A DNA stretch of 9,996 nucleotides from an uncultured Ancrocorticia sp. Lineage in GTDB: Bacteria; Actinomycetota; Actinomycetes; Actinomycetales; Actinomycetaceae. Below are positions 1 through 7,300 of this stretch, piece after piece. Each line of letters begins with the position of its first letter. Position 1 is the first letter of the stretch. The translations under genes were made by a program, and so were the position numbers. Under the pieces are notes generated by a model. That model made no database searches and was not told the DNA's origin. It saw only the letters and a program-made list of their open reading frames with translations. The stretch is from assembly GCA_905373325.1 (NCBI GenBank), contig CAJPTB010000040.1, positions 1 to 9,996 on the forward strand, in the 5' to 3' direction.

Positions 1-305
1 GAGCCGTTGGCCGCAGCCCAAGCGGTCATCGCTTCGACGATCTCTCGCGACGTGTAGGTCTGCCCCAGCGGGCGCCGCAGTTCCGCGGAGTGGACGCGGC
101 AATAGGCCGTTCCCAGGGGATCGCGGCCGGCCCGGATGAGTTCTCGGATTTCGGCCAGGTCGGAACGCGAAGGGCTCGGCGCGTCGCATCCGTCGACGAT
201 TCGCGATTCCTCGGCGGTGAGCGCGTCAGCATGCTCGGCCGCCAGCGCGGCCGCCGCCACGATGAGCGAATCGCGAGTCGAAAGAACGTCCATGCCACTA
301 AGCAT
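1..305 (-). CDS. N-terminal part of a probable N-6 adenine DNA methyltransferase (runs off left edge)
   Basis: Read on the minus strand from ATG at 305, the frame stays open to the window edge and gives about 101 residues. A GGAGG lies 8 nt upstream of this ATG, which decides the start; an in-frame ATG at 293 is less well placed. The protein opens MLSGMDVLSTRDSL, then an Ala-rich helix, and contains RAGRDPLGTAYCRVHS followed by ELRRPLGQTYTSREIVEAM. From memory, the pattern 'DPLG..(F/Y)C..RS...RR..GAxYTP..IV..M..W' opens large restriction-type adenine methylases (Eco57I/N6_Mtase-like), where it leads into the SAM-binding domain. The catalytic NPPY motif and SAM motif would lie outside the window, so activity cannot be judged. 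It is divergent from the SDR gene to the right. The family call is an inference from the N-terminus only. Confidence 0.6.
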   Translation of the reverse strand, partial: MLSGMDVLSTRDSLIVAAAALAAEHADALTAEESRIVDGCDAPSPSRSDLAEIRELIRAGRDPLGTAYCRVHSAELRRPLGQTYTSREIVEAMTAWAAANG

Positions 306-380
306 CTCATTCGCCTCCGACACTTTTCGAGAAGCTGACGGCCGCCGTCGCCCCTCGGCATGAGAAAGGACGAGGCTGAC

Positions 381-445
381 TAGGCCCGTCGCGCGACGCT
401 CCGCCTCGCGACCCCCGCTAGGCGCGCCGCGCGACGTTCCGCCTC
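381..445. repeat. Direct repeat of 27 bp, two copies, with a 12-bp palindrome
   Basis: Two copies, 381-407 and 419-445, match at 24 of 27 positions by hand count and are spaced 38 bp start to start. Copy 1 contains the perfect palindrome CGTCGCGCGACG at 387-398; copy 2 has lost the perfect symmetry. The repeat lies between the divergent methyltransferase-like gene and the SDR gene, where both promoters should be. It could be an operator pair or simply a short duplication; function unknown. Confidence 0.5.
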
Positions 446-475
446 ATGCCTTGAGCTTCGGGATAGGCTGAATGC

Positions 476-1246
476 ATGGCTACCGCTTTAATAACCGGGG
501 CGACATCCGGAATTGGTCGTGAAATCGCGTGGCAGTTGGCGGCTGAGCGCATGAACCTCATCCTCGTGGCGAGAAGTGCGGATCGACTCGAAGAGGTGGC
601 CGAACATATCAGGCAGGTCGCCGACGTAGAGGTAGAGGTCCTGCCGGCCGACCTCTCGCAGGCCGAGGGCACCCTGCGCGTGTGCGAGCGCCTCATCGAC
701 GACGAACGCCCCGTGGGACTGCTCGTCAACAACGCGGGATTCGGGCTCGGCCAAGACTTCGTCGGCGGCGACATCGAACGCGAGCTCAACGCGCTCAACG
801 TCATGGTGCGCGCCGTCCTCATGACGTGCCACGCGGCGATCCCCGGCATGGTCGCCCGCGGCGGCGGAGGCATCCTCAACATCGCCTCGATGGCCGCGCT
901 GACGGCGCAGGGAACCTACTCGGCGCACAAGGCCTGGGTGCGCACCTTCACCGAGGGCTTGGCGGCAAGTTTGAGGGGCACGGGCGTCAACGCGACGGTC
1001 GTCTGCCCCGGCCTGGTGCATACAGAGTTCCACGAAAAGGTCGACGTCGATCCCGGGCAGTGGCCCGAATCCGCCTTCATCCCGGCCGAGCGGGTGGCCG
1101 CCGAAGCCATCGAGGGCGTGCGCCGCGGCAAAGTGGTCGTCACGCCGTCGCGAAGGTACCGCGCGCTCGCGGGCGCCCTCAAGGTCGCGCCCCGGAGCCT
1201 CGTGCGCGCTGTCGCGGGTCCGGAGCGTTCCGGCCGCCGCGGTTGA
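476..1246 (+). CDS. Short-chain dehydrogenase/reductase (classical SDR)
   Basis: A 256-residue NAD(P)-dependent oxidoreductase, the usual length for a classical SDR (about 250). The Rossmann fold opens with the cofactor motif TGATSGIG at residues 7-14. ADL at 58-60 contacts the adenine ring in relatives, and NNAG at 85-88 stabilises the central sheet. The catalytic tetrad is readable as N108, S138, Y148 and K152 (Y-S-A-H-K). CPGLVHTEF at 177-185 matches the usual 'PG.v.T' segment after the active site. ARS at 32-34, with Arg after the second strand, would favour NADPH over NADH, but this is inference. The C-terminal tail (SRRYRALAGALKVAPRSLVRAV) resembles SDRs of the DltE/YqjQ type. No strong Shine-Dalgarno is visible before the ATG; the out-of-frame ATG at 472 is not used. 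It appears monocistronic. The substrate cannot be told from sequence. Confidence 0.9.
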   Translation: MATALITGATSGIGREIAWQLAAERMNLILVARSADRLEEVAEHIRQVADVEVEVLPADLSQAEGTLRVCERLIDDERPVGLLVNNAGFGLGQDFVGGDIERELNALNVMVRAVLMTCHAAIPGMVARGGGGILNIASMAALTAQGTYSAHKAWVRTFTEGLAASLRGTGVNATVVCPGLVHTEFHEKVDVDPGQWPESAFIPAERVAAEAIEGVRRGKVVVTPSRRYRALAGALKVAPRSLVRAVAGPERSGRRG

Positions 1247-1679
1247 ACGCTGGCATCGGCTGAACCATCCTGTCTGCAGAGCCTTCGCGATAGCCCGTCG
1301 CGGCAGCCTTGTCGCGTTGTGTACATGTAGCCGGTTGGCGGCGAAGTTCTTGTGTCACATTTTCGGAGTCTGGTGTGGCGTACCTCCCTGATTCGTACTG
1401 TTGATCGTTCGTACCTCGTGTTGCTGGACGCTTGTCCCTCTATCCGGGATGCAGTGAGAACTTGCCTCGTCTTTCGTGCTAGCCTGTTTAACGTAAGGCC
1501 GGTCGGTCAGCCGGTCTGGTTCTGAAGGCTCTTGAGGCGAAGGCCTCGGACGTCGGCGGGGCTGGGAAAACTAAAACTTGCGGTGCGGAGCTCGGGAATG
1601 CGGCCCGCGTCGTCGGTGAGAACTAAGTCTCGTAGTCGATCCCTTTGGGGATCGTCGCTGAAACGGAAGGGAGGGAACG
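1247..1679. other. Gene-free stretch between SDR gene and lemA
   Basis: About 430 bases with no reading frame I can support. It must hold the end of the SDR transcript and the promoter of lemA. A weak promoter-like pair could be TTGCCT at 1462 with TTTAAC at 1487, but the spacing (19 nt) and match are poor and I do not call it. The only clear structure is the hairpin at 1637-1654 just before lemA. Confidence 0.4.
1637..1654 (+). promoter_or_regulatory. Perfect 7-bp stem-loop in the lemA leader
   Basis: CGATCCC (1637-1643), loop TTTG, then GGGATCG (1648-1654) form a perfect 7-bp stem with a 4-nt loop. It ends 15 nt before the lemA ribosome site (GGAGG at 1670-1674). No U-run follows, so it is not a typical intrinsic terminator. 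It could stabilise the leader or influence initiation; that role is inference. Confidence 0.4.
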
Positions 1680-2345
1680 ATGAAGGTTGCTATCATTGCC
1701 GTCGCAGTGATCTTGCTCCTGCTGATTCTGTGGTACATCGTTACGTACAACGGGTTCGTCAAGCTGCGGAACTTCGTCCAGGAGTCGTGGCGACAGATCG
1801 ACGTCGAACTCAAGAGGCGTCGGGATCTCATTCCCAACCTCGTCGAGACGGTCCGCGGGTATATGGCCCACGAGCAGATGACGCTGCAGGCCGTGGTCGA
1901 GGCCCGTCGCCTGGCGGAGGCGCCGGCGGCGTCGCTCGCTCAGAGGTCGCAGAGCGAATCAGCTCTGTCGGGCGCGCTTTCGCGGCTTTTTGCCGTTGCC
2001 GAAAACTACCCGACGCTGCGCGCCGACACGAGCTTCCTCAATCTCCAACAGGAGTTGACCAACACCGAGGATCGCATCGCCGCAGGCCGCCGTTTCTACA
2101 ACTCGAACGTGCGCGACCTCAACACGAAGGCGGAGAAGTTCCCGTCCTCGATCGTTGCGTCGATGATGAGCCTGCAGAAGGCCGAGTACTTCGAGATTGA
2201 CGGCGCCGACAGGCAGCTGCCCCAAGTCAACTTTGGAGGCTTCAACACGCCGCCCGCTGCCGGCTTCGGCAGCCAGCCCGGGTACGGACCCCAGAACGGC
2301 GGAATGCAGCCCGGTTACGGCGGCCAGCCTGGAGGCGGTGTCTAG
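1680..2345 (+). CDS. lemA: LemA family protein
   Basis: A 221-residue member of the LemA family. A single N-terminal hydrophobic helix (residues 4-21, very Leu/Ile/Val-rich, no charges) anchors it in the cytoplasmic membrane. It is followed by the family signature YNGFVKLRN at 23-31, then ESW and the block IDVELKRRRDLIPNLVETV, the most conserved stretch of the family. The rest is the helical bundle, with LQQELTNTEDRIAAGRRFYN and 'N...FPS..VA' matching family features. The C-terminal ~30 residues are Gly/Pro/Gln-rich (GYGP, PGYGGQPGGG), an actinobacterial-style disordered tail. The start is set by a strong GGAGG 5 nt before the ATG. The biochemical role of LemA is not well defined; it often sits next to membrane proteins of the DUF2207 or TPM type. 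None is present here: the accessory island begins right after it. Confidence 0.93.
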   Translation: MKVAIIAVAVILLLLILWYIVTYNGFVKLRNFVQESWRQIDVELKRRRDLIPNLVETVRGYMAHEQMTLQAVVEARRLAEAPAASLAQRSQSESALSGALSRLFAVAENYPTLRADTSFLNLQQELTNTEDRIAAGRRFYNSNVRDLNTKAEKFPSSIVASMMSLQKAEYFEIDGADRQLPQVNFGGFNTPPAAGFGSQPGYGPQNGGMQPGYGGQPGGGV

Positions 2346-2346
2346 G

Positions 2347-2442
2347 ATGCGGCGGCAGGCCAGTCCAGCGGGTTCGGAGGTCAGCTTGATAGTGGATCTC
2401 AACGCAGACTCGACCTGCCTGGGCTGGGTGGAGGCAGCCTGA
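2347..2442 (+). other. Possible 31-codon ORF directly after lemA; otherwise nothing seen to 2603
   Basis: An ATG one nucleotide after the lemA stop opens a 31-codon frame (MRRQASPAGSEVSLIV...). The spacing would allow translational coupling, but the peptide has no signal, motif or relative I recognise. The sequence from 2346 to 2603 is a transition from GC-rich host DNA to AT-richer island DNA. An imperfect inverted repeat (CTGCCT at 2415, AGGCAG at 2432) has an 11-nt loop and no T-run, so it is a poor terminator. This may be debris from a former lemA partner gene; low confidence. Confidence 0.15.
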
Positions 2443-2603
2443 GGGCTTCGCGGTGGTCAGCAAATCATTTCGGCGTTCGGTCCGGCTCCGTCCCCAGTGG
2501 ACTTCATGTCGTAAATCGGTCTTTCCGCAATTTTTACCCAGCCTCTGGCTGAAGGCTGCGAACCTACTGTCGGCACGCGATATAGCGGTCGAAAGTAACA
2601 CAT

Positions 2604-4100
2604 ATGTCCCAACTAGAAAGAAAGACTAAAATAATGGGAAACCCAAACGATAATAGTGAAATTCAAATCACCAAGAAAGTCGAAGAAGACTTCAGTAAAG
2701 TGTCAACTGCAATTGGGCATTTAAAGAAAGCAGCGATTGATGCCTACATGCGTGACGTGAAGGGTTTCAAACTAGAAGGAGGAAAATATAGGGGCAAAAC
2801 TCCTGACACCCATGTTGGGGGATCAATGGATAGCTCAATCACAGCTCCGGATGCAGAAGGGAATAACGGCGGAGAAGGTGACCATAGGGGTCTACATGCC
2901 GATTGGAGATCAGAATTTGACGCTATTCGCAGGAAGATCGATACCGCAATTGATCCTTGGACGAAACTGCCTCAAATTGAACCTATACTTGCTGCGGCGA
3001 ATGGTTTTCAGAGTTCTGCAAGCAAAGTTCTTTTTACGTCGGCAATGGACGCTGGTGGGACTCTAGCTCAAGGCAATCACATGCCAGGCGGTTTAATTGG
3101 GGGGCAATTGGAGAATGTTGAAAGGAAAATCAGCGCTATGAACAGTGATATGCTGACAGCTTTCGCCAACACGAGACTACTTCCCATTAAAGCAGTCATT
3201 CAGAATCTCTCTTATATACCGAGGCTTTGTTGTGGAGCTCTCTGGGCAGAGGCGAAGGTGTACCAGGGGGCCAAGGCGACGGTTCTTCGTGTGATTAAAG
3301 AAACAACTGATCGGTTTAACGTCATTGCATCTGCTGGTACTGCACCAAATATGAGCGTCCCAATGGAAATCTTAAAACAAGCTATTGAAGCTTACAGCAT
3401 AGTAGCGGATGCTACCAACGCACCAGTGACTATTGCAAAAACTCTTAAGTTTGCTTTAGGTGCGGTTACTGGAGTCAACGAGAAAATTGAGAAATCTGAG
3501 CAGGGTAAATTTGACGGCGCCATGAATGATTTTCTTAGCTCGTTCGAGGATATTAACAAAACTGTCACGGCAATAGAGAACGATTTGGACGCTAGTTTCA
3601 CTACAAACTATAGTTCCATGGACAGTAACAGATCGGCTTACGATATAAAATTGTCGTATGATAATTTTGATCCCGAACTGACGCCTCAGAAGGATGTGCT
3701 GCAAATAGACAGGGCATCCGTTGATGTGATTCTTAATACACTGTATCGGGGTACGGAAACCTCTAGAAGGTCGGATAGCGTAACTGCGAAGTTAAGCTCT
3801 TCGCGAGCTGACGCAAATGCAGTTGATGTTCATCCTGTTCTTGAAAAACCAACAAATATAGGTAATGGGCATGTTTCACGGAGTCTATCGGAGCTTCAAC
3901 GGCGATACGTAAAGTTGGTAGAGAATCTTGTATGGGATATCGAAAACGCAGGAAAAGATCTTGATCTTGGAGTTGAACTGATCTTTTCTGAGGACCGTGA
4001 GAGTGTGAAGAGAGAATGGGAGCCCCTTCGCAAGAGAATCCAAGGAGGCGATCCGAAAGATCCCTGGGGTAACGACATGTGGGAGTGGGTCTTCGGGTAG
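2604..4100 (+). CDS. Unrecognised 498-residue helical protein X1 (intact member of a locally duplicated family)
   Basis: I do not recognise this family. The protein is soluble-looking, with no signal peptide or obvious membrane helix. Residues 20-50 are a charged helix (ending LKKAAIDAYMRD). Residues 56-98 are Gly/Asp-rich and probably a flexible linker. From WRSEFDAIRRKID (101-113) it reads as a long helical array, including DPWTKLP at 118-123, SYIPRLCCGALWAE at 203-216 and an Ala-rich helix near 255-290. A polar section with YDIKL and LQIDRASVDVI follows (346-376). The C-terminal region is QRRYVKLVENLVWDIENAG, then REWEPLRKRIQ, DPKDPWG and WEWVFG. The blocks KKAAIDAYMR, PRLCCGAL, WD(I/V)EN and DPxDPW recur in broken copy X2, so they are family signatures. 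The helical build and W-rich motifs recall substrates of type VII (ESX) secretion, but I see no clear YxxxD/E tail signal, so this is speculation. The start is uncertain: ATG 2604 and in-frame ATG 2634 both lack a strong ribosome site. Base composition is far more AT-rich than its neighbours, suggesting transfer. Confidence 0.75.
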   Translation: MSQLERKTKIMGNPNDNSEIQITKKVEEDFSKVSTAIGHLKKAAIDAYMRDVKGFKLEGGKYRGKTPDTHVGGSMDSSITAPDAEGNNGGEGDHRGLHADWRSEFDAIRRKIDTAIDPWTKLPQIEPILAAANGFQSSASKVLFTSAMDAGGTLAQGNHMPGGLIGGQLENVERKISAMNSDMLTAFANTRLLPIKAVIQNLSYIPRLCCGALWAEAKVYQGAKATVLRVIKETTDRFNVIASAGTAPNMSVPMEILKQAIEAYSIVADATNAPVTIAKTLKFALGAVTGVNEKIEKSEQGKFDGAMNDFLSSFEDINKTVTAIENDLDASFTTNYSSMDSNRSAYDIKLSYDNFDPELTPQKDVLQIDRASVDVILNTLYRGTETSRRSDSVTAKLSSSRADANAVDVHPVLEKPTNIGNGHVSRSLSELQRRYVKLVENLVWDIENAGKDLDLGVELIFSEDRESVKREWEPLRKRIQGGDPKDPWGNDMWEWVFG

Positions 4101-4141
4101 TAAATGGGAGTGGGTCTTCGTTCCCGGAGTGAATCTTTCCG
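4080..4141 (+). repeat. Short tandem repeat across the X1 stop codon
   Basis: TGGGAGTGGGTCTTCG occurs exactly at 4080-4095 and 4105-4120 (period 25). A degenerate third unit, GGAGTGAATCTTTCC, lies at about 4127-4141. The first copy encodes the last residues of X1 (EWVFG) and the stop codon at 4098-4100 follows it. The matching place in X2 has only one unit (around GGGTCTTTCC, 7256-7265) before the pyrE leader. The repeat therefore seems to have expanded in this copy and changed the X1 C-terminus. Confidence 0.7.
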
Positions 4142-4174
4142 AGACTGGGAATTGACACCCACTCACTTGAGTCC

Positions 4175-4395
4175 GTGGACGATCCTCGTCGCGGGCGACT
4201 CATTGAACTGGTCGCTCTTTGGCCGTTCAACGTGGGGGCTTTACGCTTGCTTCCAGCAAGAAATCCTCGTACGACGTGGACATGCGCCGTACCACGCTTC
4301 ATCATGAGGCGACCCCGCTTTTCTCGGGCGTGTCATGCTCGAGAAGGGGGCTTCCGCGCTGGCGTGGTCGACGCCGTCGCGTGTGGTCTTGGCCC
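4175..4395 (+). pseudogene. Vestigial 5' fragment of pyrE (orotate phosphoribosyltransferase)
   Basis: This stretch matches the start of the intact pyrE at 7301. By hand, about 20 differences including one gap are seen over the first 150 bases, roughly 87% identity. It begins at the same GTG and encodes RRGRLIELV, like RRRLIELV in the real gene. One G is then missing after CTGGTCG (real gene CTGGTCGG), which shifts the frame. In the next frame one reads VQRGGFTLASSKKSSYDVDM and RRTTLHHEA, matching VQRGDFTLASGKKSSYYVDM and RRATLHHEA. Similarity fades near 4380-4395, after about 65 codons; the catalytic loop and PRPP-binding part are absent. The leader also matches: ACACCCACT then ACTTGAGTC/T lies before the GTG in both copies. 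It follows X1 exactly as intact pyrE follows X2. It cannot make an active enzyme. Confidence 0.92.
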
Positions 4396-4660
4396 GGCTC
4401 GTTGATGCAAACCTTGAGCCTTAGTCCTGTGTTGTGAGTGACGTTAGACTGCTGGTATAGCAACGGTTGTTTTTTGCAGATAGTTGGGGTTGGCAGTCGT
4501 AGAACGAGTAATGTATGCGATAGTGCGGCGGGCAATTCAAGCAACGCGTGTAGCGGTAGGCTTGGGTGGGAGTAGCCTATGAGGCTTTGTCGTGCTGGAC
4601 TTCGTGTTTAAGGGTGATGTTGAACGATCAGGTCAGAGCGTTGTCGGCTGAGAAGCTGAC
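4396..4660. other. Stretch with no recognisable feature
   Basis: Between the end of the pyrE fragment and the first recognisable trace of the IS remnant I see no gene, repeat or RNA. Sequence quality suggests decayed DNA. Confidence 0.4.
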
Positions 4661-5631
4661 TGACCCTATGGATTGAATGGCTCCTCTAAATTGGCGCGCC
4701 TCGCGGGACATGTAGATGAAACCCTGATTGAAGCCGAAGACTGGGCTGGTCAGGGATCCGTGGCAGCCTGCGGCGTTAGTCAGCCCACCGCTGCCAGACC
4801 GGTGCGCATGTGGATCTGTCAGCCGACTAGGCGTCGGCTTGCGGCAGCGATGACCTTTAGCCGGATAACGACGATGAATCATCGGCGACGAGACTCGTGT
4901 GCAATAAGTCCGCGACGCGGCGTTGATTCGGCGCAGCGGTGGTAAAGTTGCTTCTGAGTCTTGTTGGATGCCTGGTCAGCCAATGTTCCTCGGACCTCAC
5001 TGGGCTCGTCGGCGTCGACGACAACCGCGATCCGCGTAGAGTGCACGGGCCGTGCGCTTCCGGCCGGGCTCGCCGACCGGCTCCGTTGCCCGACACGGCT
5101 GATATGGCACGGGCAGCCTTTCACGTATCGTCGGCGCAGGCCGCCCGGGCTCCCTCGGCGACCGCAGCCTCGCGTCGCTGCACGTGCATCTCCGGCAGGA
5201 TGCCTTTCCTATGCGTAATCGAGGAGAGATCGACACCCGGCATTGTCGCATAAGCACCCCGCCGGAAAGGCAACTTCGTTATCAGCAACGAAATAGGAGC
5301 ACGGGCACCTGTCTGGCAAAACATGAAGGCGGTTGACGAAGAATGTCACGCTTTGCAGCCGGTTTGACGTTCTCAGCTTGCCGCGCAAGCAATCGTCTGT
5401 TACGACGTTTCACAGCCCCGTTGTCGAGCTCTACGATCGATCGCGCTGATTCCCGCCGAAACCCATCGGCCAGTTTTCAGTCTTGTGCCGTACAAGCCCA
5501 GCCATGTCCGCAGCGTTTCACGCGGCGTAACCTCAGATTGGCCGCAATGAACCGGAACGACCCATCCGGTGGCCCTTCTACAACTCGACCGCCTGACAGC
5601 GAAACTTCTCCGAATAACTCCCAGGTGCCAT
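4660..5631 (-). mobile_element. Highly eroded IS3-family insertion sequence
   Basis: Read on the minus strand from ATG at 5631 (AAGGAG upstream), fragments of an IS3-type OrfA and OrfB appear in the right order, scattered over all three frames. SYSEKFRCQAVEL is followed at once by a stop; ETLRTW lies near 5502-5525. VKRRNRRLLARQAENVK and AKRDILRQPPSCFARQ, near 5331-5420, match the OrfA leucine-zipper end ('ER.IL.KA..FFA.E'). FVADNEVAFPAGCLC near 5278 matches the OrfB opening. RIAVVVDAD near 5010 matches the first DDE segment ('yLa.VlDl.sR'), GLIAHES near 4892-4910 matches 'G.I.HSDrGsqY', and FIYMSREARQFRGAIQSI near 4670-4722 matches the 'a...FF..lK.E......f.tr..A...I' tail. Many stops and frameshifts mean the transposase is dead. 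Terminal inverted repeats and target duplication were not identified, so the ends are approximate. Confidence 0.75.
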
Positions 5632-5730
5632 AGACGCGTCATCTCCTTCCCGGCCCCCGAAGGCCGCACAATGTGTCTAAAAGAAGGATTAGTTTCTAAA
5701 GAAAATCAATGGCGATAGAGCCAGACTGAC

Positions 5731-5760
5731 TTGACGCTAACCAGAGCATAAACCGGATAT
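5731..5760 (+). promoter_or_regulatory. Possible promoter ahead of the broken X2 gene
   Basis: TTGACG at 5731-5736 and GGATAT at 5755-5760 are separated by 18 nt, in an AT-rich stretch about 70 nt before the X2 ATG at 5830. This is a fair -35/-10 match for a housekeeping sigma factor, judged by eye only. No equivalent pair is seen before X1. The rest of 5632-5829 holds only a 5-bp stem (CGGCC 5651-5655 with GGCCG 5662-5666) at the edge of the IS remnant. Confidence 0.25.
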
Positions 5761-5829
5761 CTCCAGATGGTAAACGAATTGTTCAAGAGCTGAGGAATGG
5801 GACAGTTCTGTTTTAAAATTCATACCTCT

Positions 5830-7280
5830 ATGAAAGGCTTAAAACGTGATACTTGAAAAATAATTGGTGAGCTCAAAAAGGCAGCCATTGATGCTTACAT
5901 GCGCAATGAAGTACATAAAGGCAAATGGATCGGGCGGTTTGCGCAGGTTGGTGAGACTTATCGCACTTTCTCTAATTACTTCGGAGGGGACTGAGATCAC
6001 CGTAACTCGTCCCGACGCGACTGGGAAAAAATGGAGGAAAGGCTTGGAAAGCTACTGCCGGTTATCAGGGAAGTGGTGGAAGCGTTGGCGATGATCCAGA
6101 TCGACAATACGTAAGTGAATTTAGCGAGATTGTCGGACGTATAGATGCTGCATTAAAACCACTACTTTCTCTTCCGGAATCAGGCGGCATTAATGAACAG
6201 GTAGAAAACTGTAAATCGATTGCGGGAATAGTGCTCCTTGATCCTGTTCTTGGCGGATGTAGTATGTACAGTGCAGACATCATGAAGATACCGCTTGATA
6301 GCATAGAGAATGGAATCGACTCTATGACTAGTGCCACTTTGACGGCATTCAGAAACAAGTTTGTGACAAACCTAGAAACACAATAATTATGCTTTCGTAC
6401 ATGCCTAGATTATGCTGCGGAGCATTGTTGGCGGAAAGGAATTTGTTTGAAGGAACAAGAACAAAACTTACTATGTTGATCACAGATGCAATCACAACGT
6501 TTGGTCGTATAGCAGAAGACTCTTCGTTCAGCTTTTCTTTGGCGCTTGAAACGTTTGCAAAAGTTGCGAAGGGCTTCGAAAAGACCCTAAGCCTTTCCAA
6601 TATGGGGGAGAGGCTTGGATTTTATTAAAATAGCGTTAGGTGCGTCGAACAAAGTCGCGGAATCAATAGAAAATGGCGAGCAATATGAGTTTGACAACGC
6701 CATGAAAAGTTTTGAAAAGTCTTGTGAAATTCTTAAAAACAATCTTCGTGAAATTGAGTTTATGATGATTCTTGATTTGAGAAGTAGCTATGAAAAACTG
6801 GAAAAGAACCGTTCTAGTGTCGACCTTAATGTCAAACCTATTGAACAAGAAAATTTGAAGCCTGATGACAGGCTGAGTGTAAATAGAGCTCAGGTCAACA
6901 GTATTCTCAGTGAAATGACTGTGGGAACATATGCATCTGGCGGAGAGGATAGTATCGTGTCTCAATTAGGTCGAGCGTCAAAACTTGCGTCTTCTGTAAA
7001 TGCGCATAACGCGCTTTACAAGCCATCATCCGTTGAGTGCCCCGGGATCGCTGATTGGATTTCGCGGTTTATGGGGAGATTTGGTGACTTAATTCGAGAT
7101 CTATCCTGGGACGTTGAAAATCACGCAAAGGGTCTTGAATTGGCGGTCGAGTACCTTTTCGCGATAAACAAAGAAAATGCTGAGCTGAACTGGAAATCTG
7201 TGCGTGACAAAATTCAGGCTGCGGATCCTTTTGATCCGTGGAATCGGAAGAGGCCGGGTCTTTCCAAGGCCGAGGAATAA
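5830..7280 (+). pseudogene. X2: broken paralogue of the X1 gene
   Basis: Pieces in three successive frames line up with X1 in order. From ATG 5830: MKGLKRDT, then an in-frame TGA (5854-5856), then KIIGELKKAAIDAYMRN (X1: AIGHLKKAAIDAYMRD), open to TGA 5992. A second frame, about 6033-6386, gives GGKAWKATAGYQGSGGSVGD and SEFSEIVGRID (X1 SEFDAIRRKID), up to LTAFRNKFVTN. A third frame, 6371-6628, gives IIMLSYMPRLCCGALLAE (X1 SYIPRLCCGALWAE). The last frame, 6615-7280, gives DFIKIALGA to DPFDPW. Its C-terminal 54-residue block matches X1 at 22 positions (about 41%, hand count). So there are one nonsense codon and three frameshifts, near 5990-6033, 6365-6375 and the GGGGG run at 6604-6608. The tail (NRKRPGLSKAEE) differs from X1. 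The stop lies 20 nt before the pyrE GTG. Base composition is AT-rich like X1. No intact product is expected, though the 3' half could still be translated from an internal start. Confidence 0.85.
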
Positions 7281-7300
7281 CACCCACTACACTTGAGTCT

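Noticed and set aside
1532..2200. 222-codon plus-strand frame overlapping lemA
   Set aside because: Arg-rich, low-quality composition; lemA in another frame has a strong ribosome site and family signature.
4673..4945. Plus-strand ORFs of 70-100 codons between 4400 and 5660
   Set aside because: No ribosome sites or motifs; the minus strand here carries ordered IS3 transposase traces.
5854..5856. TGA in X2 as selenocysteine or programmed readthrough
   Set aside because: Three frameshifts follow in the same gene, so simple decay explains it; no following stem-loop was recognised.
6604..6608. GGGGG run as a phase-variation or programmed frameshift site
   Set aside because: Five bases is short for slippage switching, and other breaks in X2 would still prevent a full product.
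7238..7300. Upstream start for pyrE
   Set aside because: Would overlap the X2 end and add residues unlike PyrE; GTG 7301 gives the expected N-terminus and is conserved in the pyrE fragment at 4175.
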